From: Datnioides undecimradiatus
Lineage: Eukaryota > Chordata > Actinopteri > Lobotiformes > Datnioididae
NCBI GenBank assembly: GCA_008933995.1
Contig: WARS01000030.1
Span: forward strand, 7,051,304-7,115,303
Length of the DNA stretch: 64,000 nucleotides
Direction of reading: 5' to 3'
Shown here: one piece after another, positions 1 to 14,700 of the stretch
Position numbering within the stretch: the first letter of the stretch is position 1
How the letters are laid out: the number at the start of each line of letters is the position of its first letter
Notes under the pieces: generated by a model
The model's input: the letters and a program-made list of their open reading frames with translations, nothing else
Told to the model about the DNA's origin: nothing
Database searches by the model: none
Translations under genes and position numbers: made by a program

Positions 1-960
1 AGAACAAGTTTTGACAGCTTGAACAGCTTTACATGGCGTTTCATTCAACCAACATTCATTCATTCATTTTATAATGAACAGTTAAAGGGAGTGCCGCGAT
101 CATTTAAATATATTTACGTATTTACTGCCGTCCACATCTTGTGTTACCAAAGTCATTGTTAGATGCATCCATGCACTTCTGCATCCTTTGATACTTGTGT
201 TGTTGCAGTTTCAATGAGGCAGTGTCAGCTTCTCCAAAATTTAGTGACGTTGTTTTAATAAACAGAAATGACTGGCAGCTGATTGTTTCCTCATAGGGGG
301 TTAAAAGATTCCCCTGATATCCCCAACTACACTGAGTGAGTGTTAACACCAGTGGCGATCTGGACAGTCCACTTCATTTTGTAACTGTTGGTAATTATAG
401 TTCCATCCTAATCCTGCGCTGTTAAAGGATGAATTTCTAAAGAGTTGGGAAAATAAAATGCAAATCAGTGTGTTTGCTGAAACTACTGTTATGCAAATCT
501 AGTCTGTGGCTGTGACAAGATTACATGATTAACTGAGCATCAGTGGCGCTGACAGAATTTGATGCTATAGTTTCAAAAAAGACCCAAATCTGTTTCTGAA
601 CATTTTATCTATCTTTGCTATTTGTCATCAGCAAAGAGAAATGTAGCCAGCCCTGACCATCTGCATTTGTTAAAACAATAAAAATCACAGCAGGTGAATC
701 ATCATCAGTTTTGTATTGGGACCTTCAGACCTTCGAGTATCTTGTGTACAAAGAAAATGTAAGATAATTTGTAATGTAAAAGTAATTTCAGTGTTTTGGG
801 TAATTTGGAGTATTTCATATTTTGGTTGAAGTGTAGTCAAAATATTTCTTCAACTACAACCTGAACTACACCCCAACTTCAACTCACAGTTGTTCAACAA
901 AAGTTGATAATAAATCTTTGGGTTGTAGAAATTAAAATCTTACTTGCAAATGTTGAAACT

Positions 961-1018
961 GAGTTGATTTGGGTTTGATTTACAATTTGATTTGATTATG
1001 ATTTGATTTGATTTGATG
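961..1018. repeat. degenerate GATTT pentanucleotide repeat
   Basis: The run tgatttgggtttgattt, followed by several tightly packed gattt units up to about 1018, forms a short impure pentanucleotide microsatellite. Confidence 0.75.
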
Positions 1019-1240
1019 AAATGCTTTTAAACCTTTCTTCTCCTCCTGGCTAATTTTGATGACCAACCATTATTAACCTCTTTATTTGTCATTGCTATGT
1101 ATGTTACATGAGCTCACAAGTCTTCCTAGTCTGCCAGGTTGCTTAGTTTGACATTCAAGACGCTATGCTATGTAACACATGAAAGTTGTACTCTGACAGG
1201 CGTCTATTTGGTTGCTGCACTTCTTATCCTTTTTGTTGCT

Positions 1241-1272
1241 GACTCACAGCTCAGTTGTATCAGCTGTGAGTC
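1241..1272. other. perfect 11-bp stem hairpin
   Basis: The arm gactcacagct and its exact reverse complement agctgtgagtc are separated by a 10-base loop. The first arm also contains an AP-1-like tgactca core. Its role is unknown. Confidence 0.85.
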
Positions 1273-4200
1273 CGACTATCTCTTTTCTCACCGCCTGGCT
1301 CAGATCTTCCGTCTGTCACTGTCTGCCATGGTAAATCTGTCATCTAAACCCACTTAACCGTGTCTTTCTTTTCTCCCTCTCTACCTGTCACTGGTATCAA
1401 GTAACAGGTGTTAGCTGTCAGTCCGGTAATTTGTTGGGACTTTTTCTCGGGTTCCAATTGAAGACTTATATTAAATGTCACTTGAACGAGCAAGCTGGAA
1501 AGGATTTAGAGTGACAGTCGAGTGTCAGTGAAGGCAACACCGTCAAAAAAGGGGAAGGAATATTTCACTCTTATTGGACAGATACTGATGACAAGATCGA
1601 CAAAGAAATGGAAGCGGCAGTGTGGGTTTACAGATGAGGATTAGCAGATTTCAGAACTGTGGGTTGCTGTTGACTTTCCTAGCACTGTAAATAAAACATA
1701 CAGATAATCCTCCACTAAACCAGTGCTTGGACTGCTACAATACAGTTCCCTTCCCTCAGTCCACTTTTCAACGTCTACAAATCCACCAGAGGAATAATGG
1801 ATTGAAAAGAGCAAGGAGTCTGTTATATCTCTCCAAACTGCAAGATGTCTGATTCAATTACAGCATAAAATCTGTTCCAATAGTGCTCTAACAAGAAGGG
1901 AGCAGGAAATTACTTCCACTGCGGTGTCCTCAACACACACACACACATCTCAAAGCTGCGTACACTGGCACTGTGAGGTCTAAAAATGGCCAGTCTGTTC
2001 CCTCATTGAAGAAGATGTCACAAAAATACACCCAGGAGCTGCCACCTCCCCTCTTTGTGAAAAGAGGACACTCATATTATTTTCACGATACACAATATAA
2101 TGCACATGGCCTGAAAGCCACTCTCAATTAATAGTAATAAAAAAAATGCTGTGTGCATGATACATTAACCCCCCTGTGTAATTATAGATATTTCTACTGA
2201 GTTGCTGACCGTACTTAACTGTGCCTCTGACAAACTCACCATCGTAATCACAATTAAATGTGCTGCCACAGGTCATGTGGGTGCTGTTATTGCTATATTA
2301 GAACTACTTGTGTCAACAAAGTACCCCTAGAAACAATCCCAAATGTTTTCATGGGTAACAAGTTCTTCAGCTGAACTTGAGAAACAGTTGCCAAGAAATT
2401 GCAGTTTCAAACATTAGCTGTTGTTGATTGATACCGATGGATACTGAGTTTTTCCATCCTGTGAGAAGCATTGATGATTTATTTGATGTGAAGAAATGTG
2501 CCACGGAATTAATTCAGAGGGCAAATATATTCTTAAGGAACTAGAAATACAAAGGTATACCATATGGCTGGAAAATAGTTGCAAATCCCTATATGGTACC
2601 ATGGATAAAGAGTGAGAAATCACTCCAGGGAGGTTAAAGTTGCTGGCAGAAGCATTTTTTAAAGCGGGAGAAAAGCTTTAGTCATGGCTGAAGGGGCCTA
2701 TAAGCCCCTCTAGAAAAGTATGAGCATGGAACACATTCCACAGCAGACTCATTTACTGCATAAAATGTGTATGCAAACCCACCAACACACAGTAAGCCCA
2801 GCAACAGTGACAGAATTAGTAAGTGCTGCACCACTGGGAATGAGGCTTTCGAGCTTTTAAGTACTGTTTTAGTGCGCTCTCAACAATCTTCTGGTCACTG
2901 TAGTGTGCGTCATATTTGAACTCTAGGTCTCACAAGGGAACAGAAACTTTACATGTGTAAACAGGTCAGATTCCACTGTGTGATACAAAGCTGTATGTGT
3001 ACTGTATGTGTCTACGGTATAATATGGAATTCACTTCATTTGCAGCCAGTTTTATGAGTGTACATACATACACTAATCATGGGAAGTAAGTCTTAATTAG
3101 CCAACAAAGTAAAGCCCTGTCATAACAATCACATCAAACTTTAGCTCACTGTTAAGATTAATAATACTTATTAGGTTTCCTCCTACCTATGTAAACATAG
3201 AATGAACAAATAAATGAATTCAACACTTTTTCCTCAGACATAATCAGTGAAGTGTGGAAGGTCAGTCTTATAGTTTATAAACTAGTTTATTATAGTTTAT
3301 AATAATTATTATGTCTGTAATTTATATTCATAATTATCCTGTCAAGCTACTCTCACTAATCGACTTTTTTTCACCACACAACAACGCACACTGTTAAAAA
3401 CAACATAAATGATACGGTCCTCTGTGTTGTTGATGAACATGCCTGAGAGAACAGGGCAGTCCACATGTTTTCAGTGGAACTGAGGACTCTGACTGGGCCA
3501 TTCCCACACTTTGACTTGTCCTTTCTGAAGCCTTGGTTGACTTGGATGTGTGCTTTGGGTCAAAAACCTGCTTTTATTAAGGGCATATAGACGTTTCACA
3601 TCCACTGCATGTCATTTTGTATCATGGTAACAGTATATGCATCCAGATACTGTAATTGTACTTGATAAAATTTGATTATATTCTTCTTTTCCATACTTCC
3701 ATGCTCTCTCTCTCTCTCACTATCTCCACAGCAGGTGGCAAACCAGCTTAGACATGCATTACCACCACCAAAAGTTGCCCCTGCAGCAGACGAAAACATG
3801 GTCAGCAGCGCTTCTACGCAAACCACGTGACCTTGGGGAGGCAGATGGATTCCTGAGTTTATGCAAAAATAAATTTTTATTTTTGCTCAACAGGGCCTGT
3901 CTCAATTAGCAGCAGAGACAGTGTGCAATATTGACTTTCTGATGCACCAAAATGTGTGCACTCTGAGTTTGACTTTAGCATCAACCATTAAAAACGCAGC
4001 AGTAAAACAATTAAAATATTATCAAAGAGGTCTGTTGTACAACAATATGGTTGAGTATGTTTGTGACAGTTTCATAAGATAATTTAATCTGCTTGATATT
4101 ATCATCTACTCATTAAAATGCTGAGAAAGAACAAGAGTATAATGACAGATGTCGGACTTTGCATTTCAACAAGGGGGTAAAAAAGAAAAAAATAGAAATC

Positions 4201-7200
4201 TTCCTGTTTTAAACAGCCTTTGTGTATTTAGGAGCGAAGGCCTCTCTATAGCTCAAGACATAAATCATATTTCTTGATGGGTTTTTTAGCCCAATAATCA
4301 GTAACCAAGGGAGAGCTTGTTTCAAGTTTCATCTTCACTCCAATTCCACTTGTTTTTCAAATGGCCCATTTCATTATGGCCTGAAGATAAACAATGTTGA
4401 TACTTGGCCTATGTGGAGTCATTAGACCTGGAATGAGGCTCTTACTATTGGAAAACTATTTTCTTAATCTGTTAATAAATATTTCAAGGTTTCCATCACT
4501 CTCTGACTCCCTGTGTCTGTCTCTCTCTCTCTCTCTCTTTCTTTAATACCTGTTCATTCTACGCCTCCAGAATCACAAACACACAGACACACACACACAT
4601 TCACACACAGCCTGAGGCTATATCCAAACCACCATGGTAGAGAGGACCAGGGGTGATGGACTATTGACTGATAGAGTTCAAGCAGTCCATGTAACTCTTG
4701 GTGGTTAGCCAGTCATTTCAGTAACAGCCTTGGGCAACCTGCTACTACTCACTCTGTGTGTGTGTTTGCATGTGCTAAGATTTGTGTGTTTGTGTTTTTG
4801 CTGTGGACTGATGGAATTCCCACACGTCTGTGAGAGTGACTGGGAGGATGTCTGACAGGTGAAGATAAACTGGACCAACAGCCAACAGTGTGGAGGCAGT
4901 GGGCTTTACAAGAACAACATGCCAAACAGAACACATTGTCTGCTCTGCATAAAAGTTGACTGTGTCTGGGATTTTGGAGGGTAGAGTGCTGCATTCATGT
5001 ATGTGATGGGGCTGGCAAATCACAGGGGCTGTGCAGGGTGGGTATAGATTATAAAAGCATGTGTGCACGTGTGTGTTTCGTCGAAAATGTGACTAGATGG
5101 GACCTCAGGGAGTAAGTGCATGGGAGAAAAATGAAAGCGAACGTAACTGCAATGAGACAGAAAGAAAGGGAGGGATATTTCTGGGATTAGTTACAGACCA
5201 AGAGGTAGAGCAGTAGATAAATCACCACCACCTCAGGGCAGCAGGAGAAGAGGAGTATTCATCGTAACCCTCGTGTTTTAGACGTGATATAGAGGAAATG
5301 GTTAAATTTTCCAATATAAAAATGGAAATAGGAAACGTTCAAGTGACATGAGAAAAGGAATCTCGATTACACTGACACCATTGCCCTCACAACCCGAAAC
5401 CGCAACTGATCCAGTTATCGTTCATTGTCAAGCTGCTGCACGGGAGAAAAGGGAATGGCAGGATCATAAAAAGGCAAGGCAACCTCGCCTTAAGCTGTGT
5501 GTGAAGTGTCATGGTGGTAAGAGACTTTCATCTTTTACACTATCTTAAGTAGACACGCTGATACATTTAATCCATACCACCACACGCTGCTCCTCCTCTG
5601 CCACTTCCTCCTCCTTCCACTCTTAAGTACCTACACAGATAAGCGCGGACACCATTAGGGCCTTTCCTGCAACAGATGACCACGAACACAAATGGATGAG
5701 AATCCTGATGGACTGATGAACGAACCCAGCTATGTAAGGAGTAAAAAAAAAAAAGCAGTGTGTGAATGTGTGTGTCCTACTGTGTGTGTGTTTGTGCATC
5801 ATTTTTCATTCCCTCTCTCAGCTGGTTTGATCCCTGATGTCAGGATCGTCTTGTGAACTGAAAGCTCAATTAGTCCCTGAGGCAAATTTCATTGTCCACA
5901 GTGATTCACATTATCTATCTGACGAACTAGTACACAAATTCTAAAAAAGGAGGCAATGAAAAGAAGAAAAGGGTAACCACTGCAGTTGTTATATACCTAT
6001 TATATATTCAAGTTAGCTAAGTTATTTGTAGTTTCCCTGTGTAGAATCCCAAAAATCAGTGAGCCAAAAGAAGGGTTTTCACAGATCCTGAATGTCTTGT
6101 TTCTGTGTCTGCACTTCATTTTTTAACACAAGGTTTTCTCTGAGAGCAATGCCCAGGGAGCCAGGCTCCAGCACAGCTCAGTAGCCATGCTGCATCAACT
6201 CTAAGTGTAATATTAACTCTAAAAACCACAACCTCAAACAACAAAAGAAAAATCCTGCTCTTAATAACACAAATGGCTTAAAAAGAATAATAATAATGAG
6301 CTTGATCTATGGAAGTTTCACCTGATCCAATCTAGTTTGTTTTGGAAAGTGAGCGCACAACAAGGAGAGAATAACTCCACATAAAAAAGGTCAGAGGAGG
6401 GAATCAGATCCTCCCCAAGCCCACCACAGTTTAAATGAACCTCACAACACACATGATTATGTGTGAAATGTTCAAAAAAATGTAACTACTTTTTCTTTTA
6501 TAGCTTTTAACCATCTTCGCAGTCATGGACTTCCTAAAACTCCATCTCGCAAGGAAGACCATGAGTTGAGGTGAAAAGCTAGTGGAGCTGGTCTTTAAAT
6601 TATGATTTTTATGTGGGCAGGGTTGGTAGCCAAAACAGATATATGTGAAACAATTGAGTAACTTTTAACAACCTTGATCTGAATTATTATTTTAGAAGTT
6701 TTAAAGACTTATTCTTCAATAATTCTTTAAGAACCTGCAGATACAGTGGGCCAGCATGTGTGTGTGTGAGAGATAGTTAGAGAGACAAAGGAGAGGCAGG
6801 GAGGCTGGGCCGGGGACGAGCCAGCTAAGATCTATGGGCTGTCAGTAACACTAATCAGGCTTTCCCCAGCAGCATTCATCTCTGGAGCAGCACCACGAAC
6901 TGGGTGCTGACCAGCAGCCGGCCTTCCAACTAACCACAGGCTGCCATGGTTACAGCATTGCTACCACTGCCCAGCGATAACGATGGAGAAGGCAGATTCT
7001 TTTAAAAGAATGACATGTCACATTGAAGAGCAACGGCTTCGAGCTTTTGTTGTTATCTTAGCTCAGCTTTCCCTTATTTTGAAAACTGTGTGTCTGCTTG
7101 AAGAGGCTCTTTGCCTTCGACCTGTCGACAAGCTGTCTGCTGAAATAATTGTTAAAAAGACCTAAAAGAAATCGGAGCAGGCAGGGAAAACTAATACTGC

Positions 7201-8630
7201 ATGAGCGTGCATTATACATTTTCAACATGATGAATGGACAATGAGACATTATGTTTAAACGTGACAGAACACAGTGCAAGCTTTGGGAAATATAAGCACT
7301 GTCTGTTTTCAAGGGGCGAAAAAAACAAGGAAATGCAGTCAACAGTCCGTCAGCCTTGCCAAGCTAATAGCATCCGAATCCTTTTCATTCTTGTTGCTTG
7401 ACTGTTGTGCCATTTCCAAACCCACAGCCTCTCCCTGCCAGCCTCATGCTCACTTTCAATCCTCTGCAGATTGCATCTGACTTTGTCAAAGTTGTCCACA
7501 TTACATTTGAAAGAATATGTCATTGGAATAAAAAGGCAAGTGGGAGGAGGAGTGGGGGCCAAAGTAATCAAGGGAGCTGAAAAGCGTGAAAGTACCATTA
7601 CTCATAATGCCATATACACATAGGAAAGATAAATGACTGCAATCCAATGGCAGCCCTCTAATACTGGATCCAGTTAGGCGGAAAGGAGGAGAAAAAACCC
7701 TTCCTCTTGCTTACCATCTTACCATTGTTTCAAATAATTATTACACATTGGAGGCTCATGTGAAAACACCTGTCCTAAAAGCTGTATGAAACAAAAGGAG
7801 CATAAGACAACAACAGCAGCTGATGGCTTTATAAACCAAGGTCATATACACCATGACACTGTTGCAAACATGCCTACACCCCAACATTTGCCTCACATTG
7901 CGATATCATGGATGCTTTGAGCCTGTGCCATTTGCTGTTGGTGTTCATGGAGTTACACTAGCAGTACCAAAACAGGAAATACAAACAAGGAAACGAGAGA
8001 AGAAAAACCTTTTCTGTAAAAAACAAAAACAAAACAAAAAGGGAAGCTGAATGACAGCAGGCAAGATGCTGCCTCTACCTGCGACAACTGTGGTGGCCTT
8101 ACAGGTGCTGGTTATCTTTGCCTCAGGCCACATGTTACAGCATCTAAGGCAAAGCAGCACCTCCAGTTGGGAGGCGTAAGCTGGGGGACGATGACCAGCT
8201 GAGGGAGAGAAGGAGGTGAACAACAACACACCTTACTGCCTCTGGGCTTCCTCTCCCCGGGAAAAGTTACATATTGAAGGAATATGATATCAGAGGGCGA
8301 AAAACAGCATCTTCTGACAGCTCTGTCAAAATATGTCAGATAAAACATGCTGAAAATTATGTGTAGTTTATTTCAGCCTCCTTCAAAACAACAGTCCAAC
8401 AGTCCAGCAGCTTGTTCAAGATCACGATGTTGCTGCTCCAGCTAGCATAGGCCAGTGGTGTTTGTGTTACAAAGACAAAAAAAGCACCAGTGGTCGGCAT
8501 GTTTCGAAAAACCTACATTATTAAATGAAATTTACAAATGCCTCTTTTTTAAGAGTTTTACTCCTTAAAGGCAAAAAACCCAAGAACCATAACTCTTGCT
8601 ACTAGAGGCCTCCCAGCTCTGTTGAGCAAT
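1273..8630. other. gene-free stretch
   Basis: Apart from the repeat near 3.5 kb, short CA/CT runs (about 1935-1950, 4515-4540, 4575-4605) and a few short open frames of simple composition, I see nothing here that supports a gene. Confidence 0.6.
3470..3585. repeat. dispersed repeat fragment (GACTGGGCCATTC type)
   Basis: The sequence gaggactctgactgggccat, then ttctgaagccttggttgact, then tggatgtgtgctttgggtca is a block I associate with a repeat scattered through many fish genomes and transcripts. Only about 115 bp is recognisable here, with no clear ends and no open frame. The class is not assigned. Confidence 0.4.
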
Positions 8631-8770
8631 TTCAATTCAATTTAACTTTATTTACATAAATATGTTTCCAAATCATTAAAGGAGTTATCTCAGGGCACTT
8701 TTCATATACAGCAAGTCAAGGTCGTTCTCTTACAATGTTATTTACAGAAACCCAAGCACACTCAACAAAC
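8631..8770 (+). repeat. dispersed percomorph repeat fragment
   Basis: The order ttcaattcaatttaacttta, tttacataaatatg, gagttatctcagggcactt, ttcatatacagcaagtcaag and atttacagaaacccaagca matches a repeat very common in percomorph fish, where the intact form reads ...CTTTATTTATATAGCGCCAA... TTATCTCAGGGCACTTTACA... I do not know its transposon class. The copy has point changes throughout. Confidence 0.65.
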
Positions 8771-11700
8771 ACAGTGATAGGAGAACATCAAAACACACAC
8801 ATAAAAACACATTTTTCAGAGGCTTTAACTCCCATGAGCTTGCTGTGCCAAGAGCCATGACTGACGTAAATTATTTGTCATGGCTTGTATAACATTGGTT
8901 ATAAACAGCAGCCCCTCTTGACATGGGCACACACCTCCCAGTGTGATTTTACTCGCCTGGCATTTTTCAAAAGTTGTTTAGCTGCTCAGAAAGCTGTGGG
9001 AGCAGGGGAGAGAGGTAACAATTGGCAACAACAAGAAACTTTGAGAAAGAGAGGGAAGCAAAAGAGTCAAAGGAAAATACAGACAAAGAGAGGGAGGGAA
9101 GAAATGTTGAGAAATAAAGAAAGTTAATTAGGGAGCCTCTACTTGGAGGAACCACAAGGTTCACATAATAAGTATTGAGAGGATGAATAACACTCAGCTG
9201 AACTAATGTCATATACTGAAAACAACCTGCAGTAACAGGGAGAAACACTTATGCAACATTACATCATGTTTCCCTTCGGGCTCAAACACAAAGGTTTCCA
9301 TCGTGCCACAGCAACGCCTGGGTCAGTGTTGCAAATTAAACTCTGGCCATGAAATTATTTGGGTGGCTTCAAAGCATTACTTCATCCAAATTGTCATATT
9401 GTATGAAAATGGTTTCTGGCTTAGTTCTGTACAGCTGCTGCAAAAGGTAGACTTAAAAAATGGCCCTGTGCTAGCAGGGGAGCATTTTATTAGAGTAGCT
9501 ACACAATACAGCCTGAAATATTATTTAGTCTGAAGAAAAAAATCTATATCTAAATCCATAAATGCAATTTATTTTTCTAAAACTGGTAAATGTTTTGCTT
9601 TTTTAGTCTATGTCACACCAAACGCAAATTTATAAATTTGGTTGCAAGGAAAATAATAATGAACACAATATTAGTGTGCAGTTGTCATAAAAAATATCTG
9701 TTTCTTTCAAAACAATGACATTTCAGGCAAGGCTGTATTTACAATGTCTTCGTCAGGCTTGTGAACACATATTGTCTCATTGTCAAGACAGGAGCTGAGG
9801 TGACGAATCTATGAGTCAGTAAGCCAAATAGCCAGGACAAAGTGCAGCCAAATAAGGCTGTAGGCCTTGCAAAACTGTATAAGGCAGGTTGAAAATACTG
9901 AAAATTAGATGCACTCATTCCAGACAAACACAAATACACACAGCACCACCCATTGCTGAGCAACTATATTTTTAAAAAATATATTTCTCTCATGCTAATG
10001 CTAACACACACATACATGCCCACACACAGACAAACATCCACACACACTCTCTATCCTCCAATAAAAAATTTAACAGCAGCGTTTTTAAACTCCACCCCTC
10101 AGGCAGAAGCTGTCTTGCATTCCTGCCACGATGCGATGAGGACATGATGTTTTCCTGGAAGAAAAAAAAACGCCTGACACAAAGCCGACTGACCTGGATG
10201 CACCTGTAACTGTGTTCCAGCCAGCCAACTGCATTACAGCCAGATAAAGGAGGTTGATTCATCAGCGGTAGACAAAGTGTAGCTGCAAGACCTTGACATT
10301 TACCACAAAGAGGCTCCACAGATGTTTTTTATGATAAGAGAAAGGCACTTTAAGGCTGAATTATACATTTGAGTTCATTGATCTGAGCCTGCTATGACCT
10401 TTCAAGTCACTTTGAATATGACTGTTATTAAGAAAATGTCTATTGAATTAACAAATAACAAATTACTACTTATGCTTTGTTAATGTAAGCCTTTGTTGTT
10501 AAATACAACCTACTACTTAAAAATCCAGCAGATGTAAAGCATTTTTTTCACCTTACACATAAAGATTTCAGATCAGACTTTCCCTCTCCTTTTAGTTCTG
10601 TTTTGGTCTCCACCAAAAAATATCTAAGCTCTACCTCGCTTGATGCTCCACTTTGTTCACCAGCTACTAAGAATTGTTGTCTGTCTGCAGTCGGGTGCGG
10701 GTGCATACAATTTTGGGAGGCATGAGAGAGGCAGAGAGAGAGCCTGACACTATACAAGTCACCAAACCAAAACATTGAGCTAGAAGAGCCTAAAAATGTC
10801 TGTGGGCCACCCTGTTCATTTTGCACATTGTTGGTTAGGTCCTGCCTTCTGGTGTTTATTCCGTGCATCAGAAAAAAATTGATAGGAAAAAAAATGGAAT
10901 GTGTTGTTTAATTTTAATCTGGTCTTCAAACTTTACGAGCATGAATAAAAAACACATCCCAGTGTAAGTTAATGCCAGAGGACTACAGTGTGTAAAACAA
11001 CAAGGGGAAAACACCGCAGGAATGAATGCTCAAGACAGTCGATATCACCAAACTGCCTGCCTTCTCGACAACTTTATTGCTAATTGTAATGCTTATTTCT
11101 ACATATATTGTAGACCCCCTACTTTTATATGCTTCGTATGCTTAGGCCTCATGCCGAGCCAAAGAGCTTCTTAAAATAACAAAATAGCCTCATTACAAAT
11201 CACTCAATCAATTTAGTGGTTATGCGATTACATTACACCAAAGCTACTGCACTACATTTGGTCTGCCTCTCCTCCTCTCCTCTTCTCAAACAACACCTGT
11301 TCTCCCCCTCTTACCTCACCCTTTGTAGTCCTCCATCATTTTTTCTTTTCTTCTCTCTCTGCACAAAAACTCTCACAGCTGCACAACTGTGCCTGGAGAA
11401 GGTGTTGTGTCTCGTGCAATGATCCTTCCAGATACACTGTTATCTATAAGTCTGCAGTGATTGATGTTACAGAATATCTCAATATTTCTCAATATTTTTT
11501 TTTCCTGAGCATAGTACTTCAAGTTTGGTATGGGCTAACCTGCCTTGTGTACCTCAACCTTACTATGTAATTTACACAATTTGTCAGATTTCAATAACTT
11601 GAGCTTTCTGTATTCAAAATAAGACTATGGAGGAAGTGCAAGAAGGCTGGTTAACAAGACAGAGCTATTGCACATTTTTTGTTTTACATTCTGGTCTATT

Positions 11701-14700
11701 GAGGCTATTTTTGATAAACTGTAGAAAAAACCAGTACCAGTTTTTTTTTTATTTCTGTAGATGTTTGAACTCAGAAGTGCTGAAACCAGAGATAACATTA
11801 TCCAAAAAAACACCACACAACAAACTGAACCCAGATTTGCCAGGTAATTCACTGATTATAGTGATTATAGTTATGTTTTGGTTTTATTTTGGAAACATTC
11901 CAATTGCATCTTTGGCCAGCAGCTCCTCTCTCATGGCTCTCCTCCGCGGTCTCCTTTTTCGCCTTCTTTCTGTCTCATTAAACAAACAAAAAAAATGTCA
12001 AAGTTTCCGTCTGGCTGTGTATCCGCTAGCAAAAGGTGCATTACAGGCTTTGACTTCAAAAAATGAGTTGGCCTGCAGGTGTGAAGTGGCAGTTACACGA
12101 CATGGCTATAACCAAGACATTAAAAATACAGGGGGGTTAAACTGGAAAACTGTATTTCTTCATGAGACAAGACTTAAAATTCCCTTTAAAAAAGTAATTA
12201 TTGATTGGAAAATAGAGATGGACATACAATAAAAATCCATGAACATGACCTTGATGTTTTCAGTGGCAGTTTCAGCCTTAGTAAAATATAGGAGAGCAAA
12301 AAGGGGCCACGACACAGTGTGAAAACCAGTCAATAATCCGATAAGCAGAAGGACAGACGAGACAAAGTCAGTGACGAGTGAGCTGGTCACAAAGAAGCAG
12401 TGCTCATCACCAGAGGGTGCTTCATCCAGTGGAGCTGGCGCACAGGGGGAGCAGAAGTGTTTTGAAGTCATTGTATTTCTCTTGGCACAGCTGACCCGGT
12501 GCTCACACTGTGGCATCAGCCAACTTGCAGCTGCTGGTCACTGAGTCTCTGTCTCTCCAATCTTGCCAATCAAATTCTATTCACTTCCCTTCCAGATGCC
12601 TGGAAGCGATTCGGGCTTCAAGAAGAGATTCACTGAACTCGGATCCACTTATCACTACGCTCACAAATGATTCACAAAACCTGCACTACGCTCAGAGGGA
12701 CCCACAATTTGAAAAAGTATAACAGCACCCTAACATGCTGTAGCAAGTGAAAGTTAAAGTCTGTGACTGTTGATTTCAATAATGACAACTCTTGCTAATA
12801 AACTTATTGGGCTGCAAATGATTAATGTTCATTGTGTAAGTTGGCAAATGAACCAAACAATAACTTGCTGGCTGTTAGCTGCTCTCTCTCTGTCACTGTA
12901 CATTCATGCTAGGACTGAGTTGGTTTCGTTGGAGCCAATCTAAGATATACCAGTGTAGGAAGTGGATTGTGTCTTTACTGTTTCTAAAAGTTCTACAGAG
13001 CGGTAAGCATCTCTTTATGCAGAAACTCTAGCTGCTTGCCAAACGTCAGTGTCAGATAGGTTGCTGTTGTCGATATAGCATGATAGATTACAGACAGCTG
13101 GTGAAGAGAGCAGTCAGAGTATCAGAGTTAATTTTATTGCTCGAATCTTATCACAATAAAAACTCTGAATCAGAACCTCCACAGTTCAGAGCTATACATT
13201 TACTGTTACTGCTTCAACAGTCATCCATCACATTCCAGCAATTTTTCAGTTTTACCAAAACTAGCCAACTAGGTAGCTATCAGAAATATGTTACAGTAAC
13301 AGTGATTAAAGTTGAATAATGTTTAATAATGTTAACTGGAGTGCTAATAAATGTTGGCTAAACTGTTTTCCAGGCCAACACTAGCCATTATTTTATCTGA
13401 TTCTGTTAATGTATAGACAAAACTAGTTTGTGCATATGCTTAGTACAATCAGATCTTTCCAATGTCAGTTTTCATTGTCATCACAACATTGGTCAGAAAA
13501 ATCTCAATAAAATATTTTTTTCCCAAATCATAAATGGATGAGTCCTAATACAGTATGATTTCTAAAACATTGCTTGTAGTTGTAACTTGAAGTTCTAAAT
13601 CGATTCACTTACAAAATGTCAAAGAAATTACTGTCTGTTACTGCCTGTTCAGCTTTACGCCGGTTCCTTGTCCAAAAAGCGTTTGTTGAAATGATTACAG
13701 CTACTGAGCACAACACATAATATATCATGCCATTTTCCAGGTTTATATCTCCAGCCAATTAAATATGCAGTGAAGCAAGGTAGATATTTCTGCAAAATAT
13801 GACACGGAGCAGAAGAAAAACATAATTGATGCAGATTGTTGTACCTCTGCACAGCACATTCTTGGCACTATAATTGGCCTCGACTGCACAGGAACTGGAA
13901 AGGAAACATTAATGTGCCTCAAAACAAAGTTATTTAACTGGCATTCATGCTGCTGCTACCTTTGCAACTTTTTGGTATTATGTTTGGCCCGCTGCTTCAT
14001 TCGGCACTCCTGACACAGTGACACAGTGGTTGTGCCGCAGTCATTAGGCTTTTGTGCTGCTAAAGACTATACAGCGTCGCAGCATGGCAACTGCTTCACA
14101 GCCACTTGATGAAGGTATAAAGGCCAGAATGCAAAATATCTATGAACAGAGCTGGAGTTTTCTTGAACCAAATTTTATGTGGTGTGCTGTGATGATTCTG
14201 TATGTACCCATACCGAAAAACTGAATAGATGACTCACAAAGTGTAATGAGGGAAGGCCAGTCTCTTTTATTGCCACAACTACCGTTTGAATGTTGCTATG
14301 TGGATGGTGCCTGCTGCAGAGATATGAGGTCAGTTCAGGTCTTTTAAATAAGATGATTCGCTCATTGGGGAACTGCATCTCAAACAAGTGAGAAGTGTAG
14401 TCATTCAAAACCCGCTCACTTATTCCAATACTGTGCCTGTGCATCAAGCTTTGAAGTCTGACATCTGTGTTTGTTTTAGTCTCACAGCACAGAGGTCTTT
14501 AAATCCATCTCTGGCTGCCTTCAATTTATGCTAACTGAGATGCTGTGTAAGGGCTAAAGCCAGATAAGACAATCTGCATTCATGTTTGACTTCCATTTGG
14601 AGGGAAAAAAAGACATTCATGAGAAAGCCAAGGTAACATTTCTCATTGCATTACATTACATTGCTTCTTTGCCACCTTTGCAGGTAAACACATCCATGAT

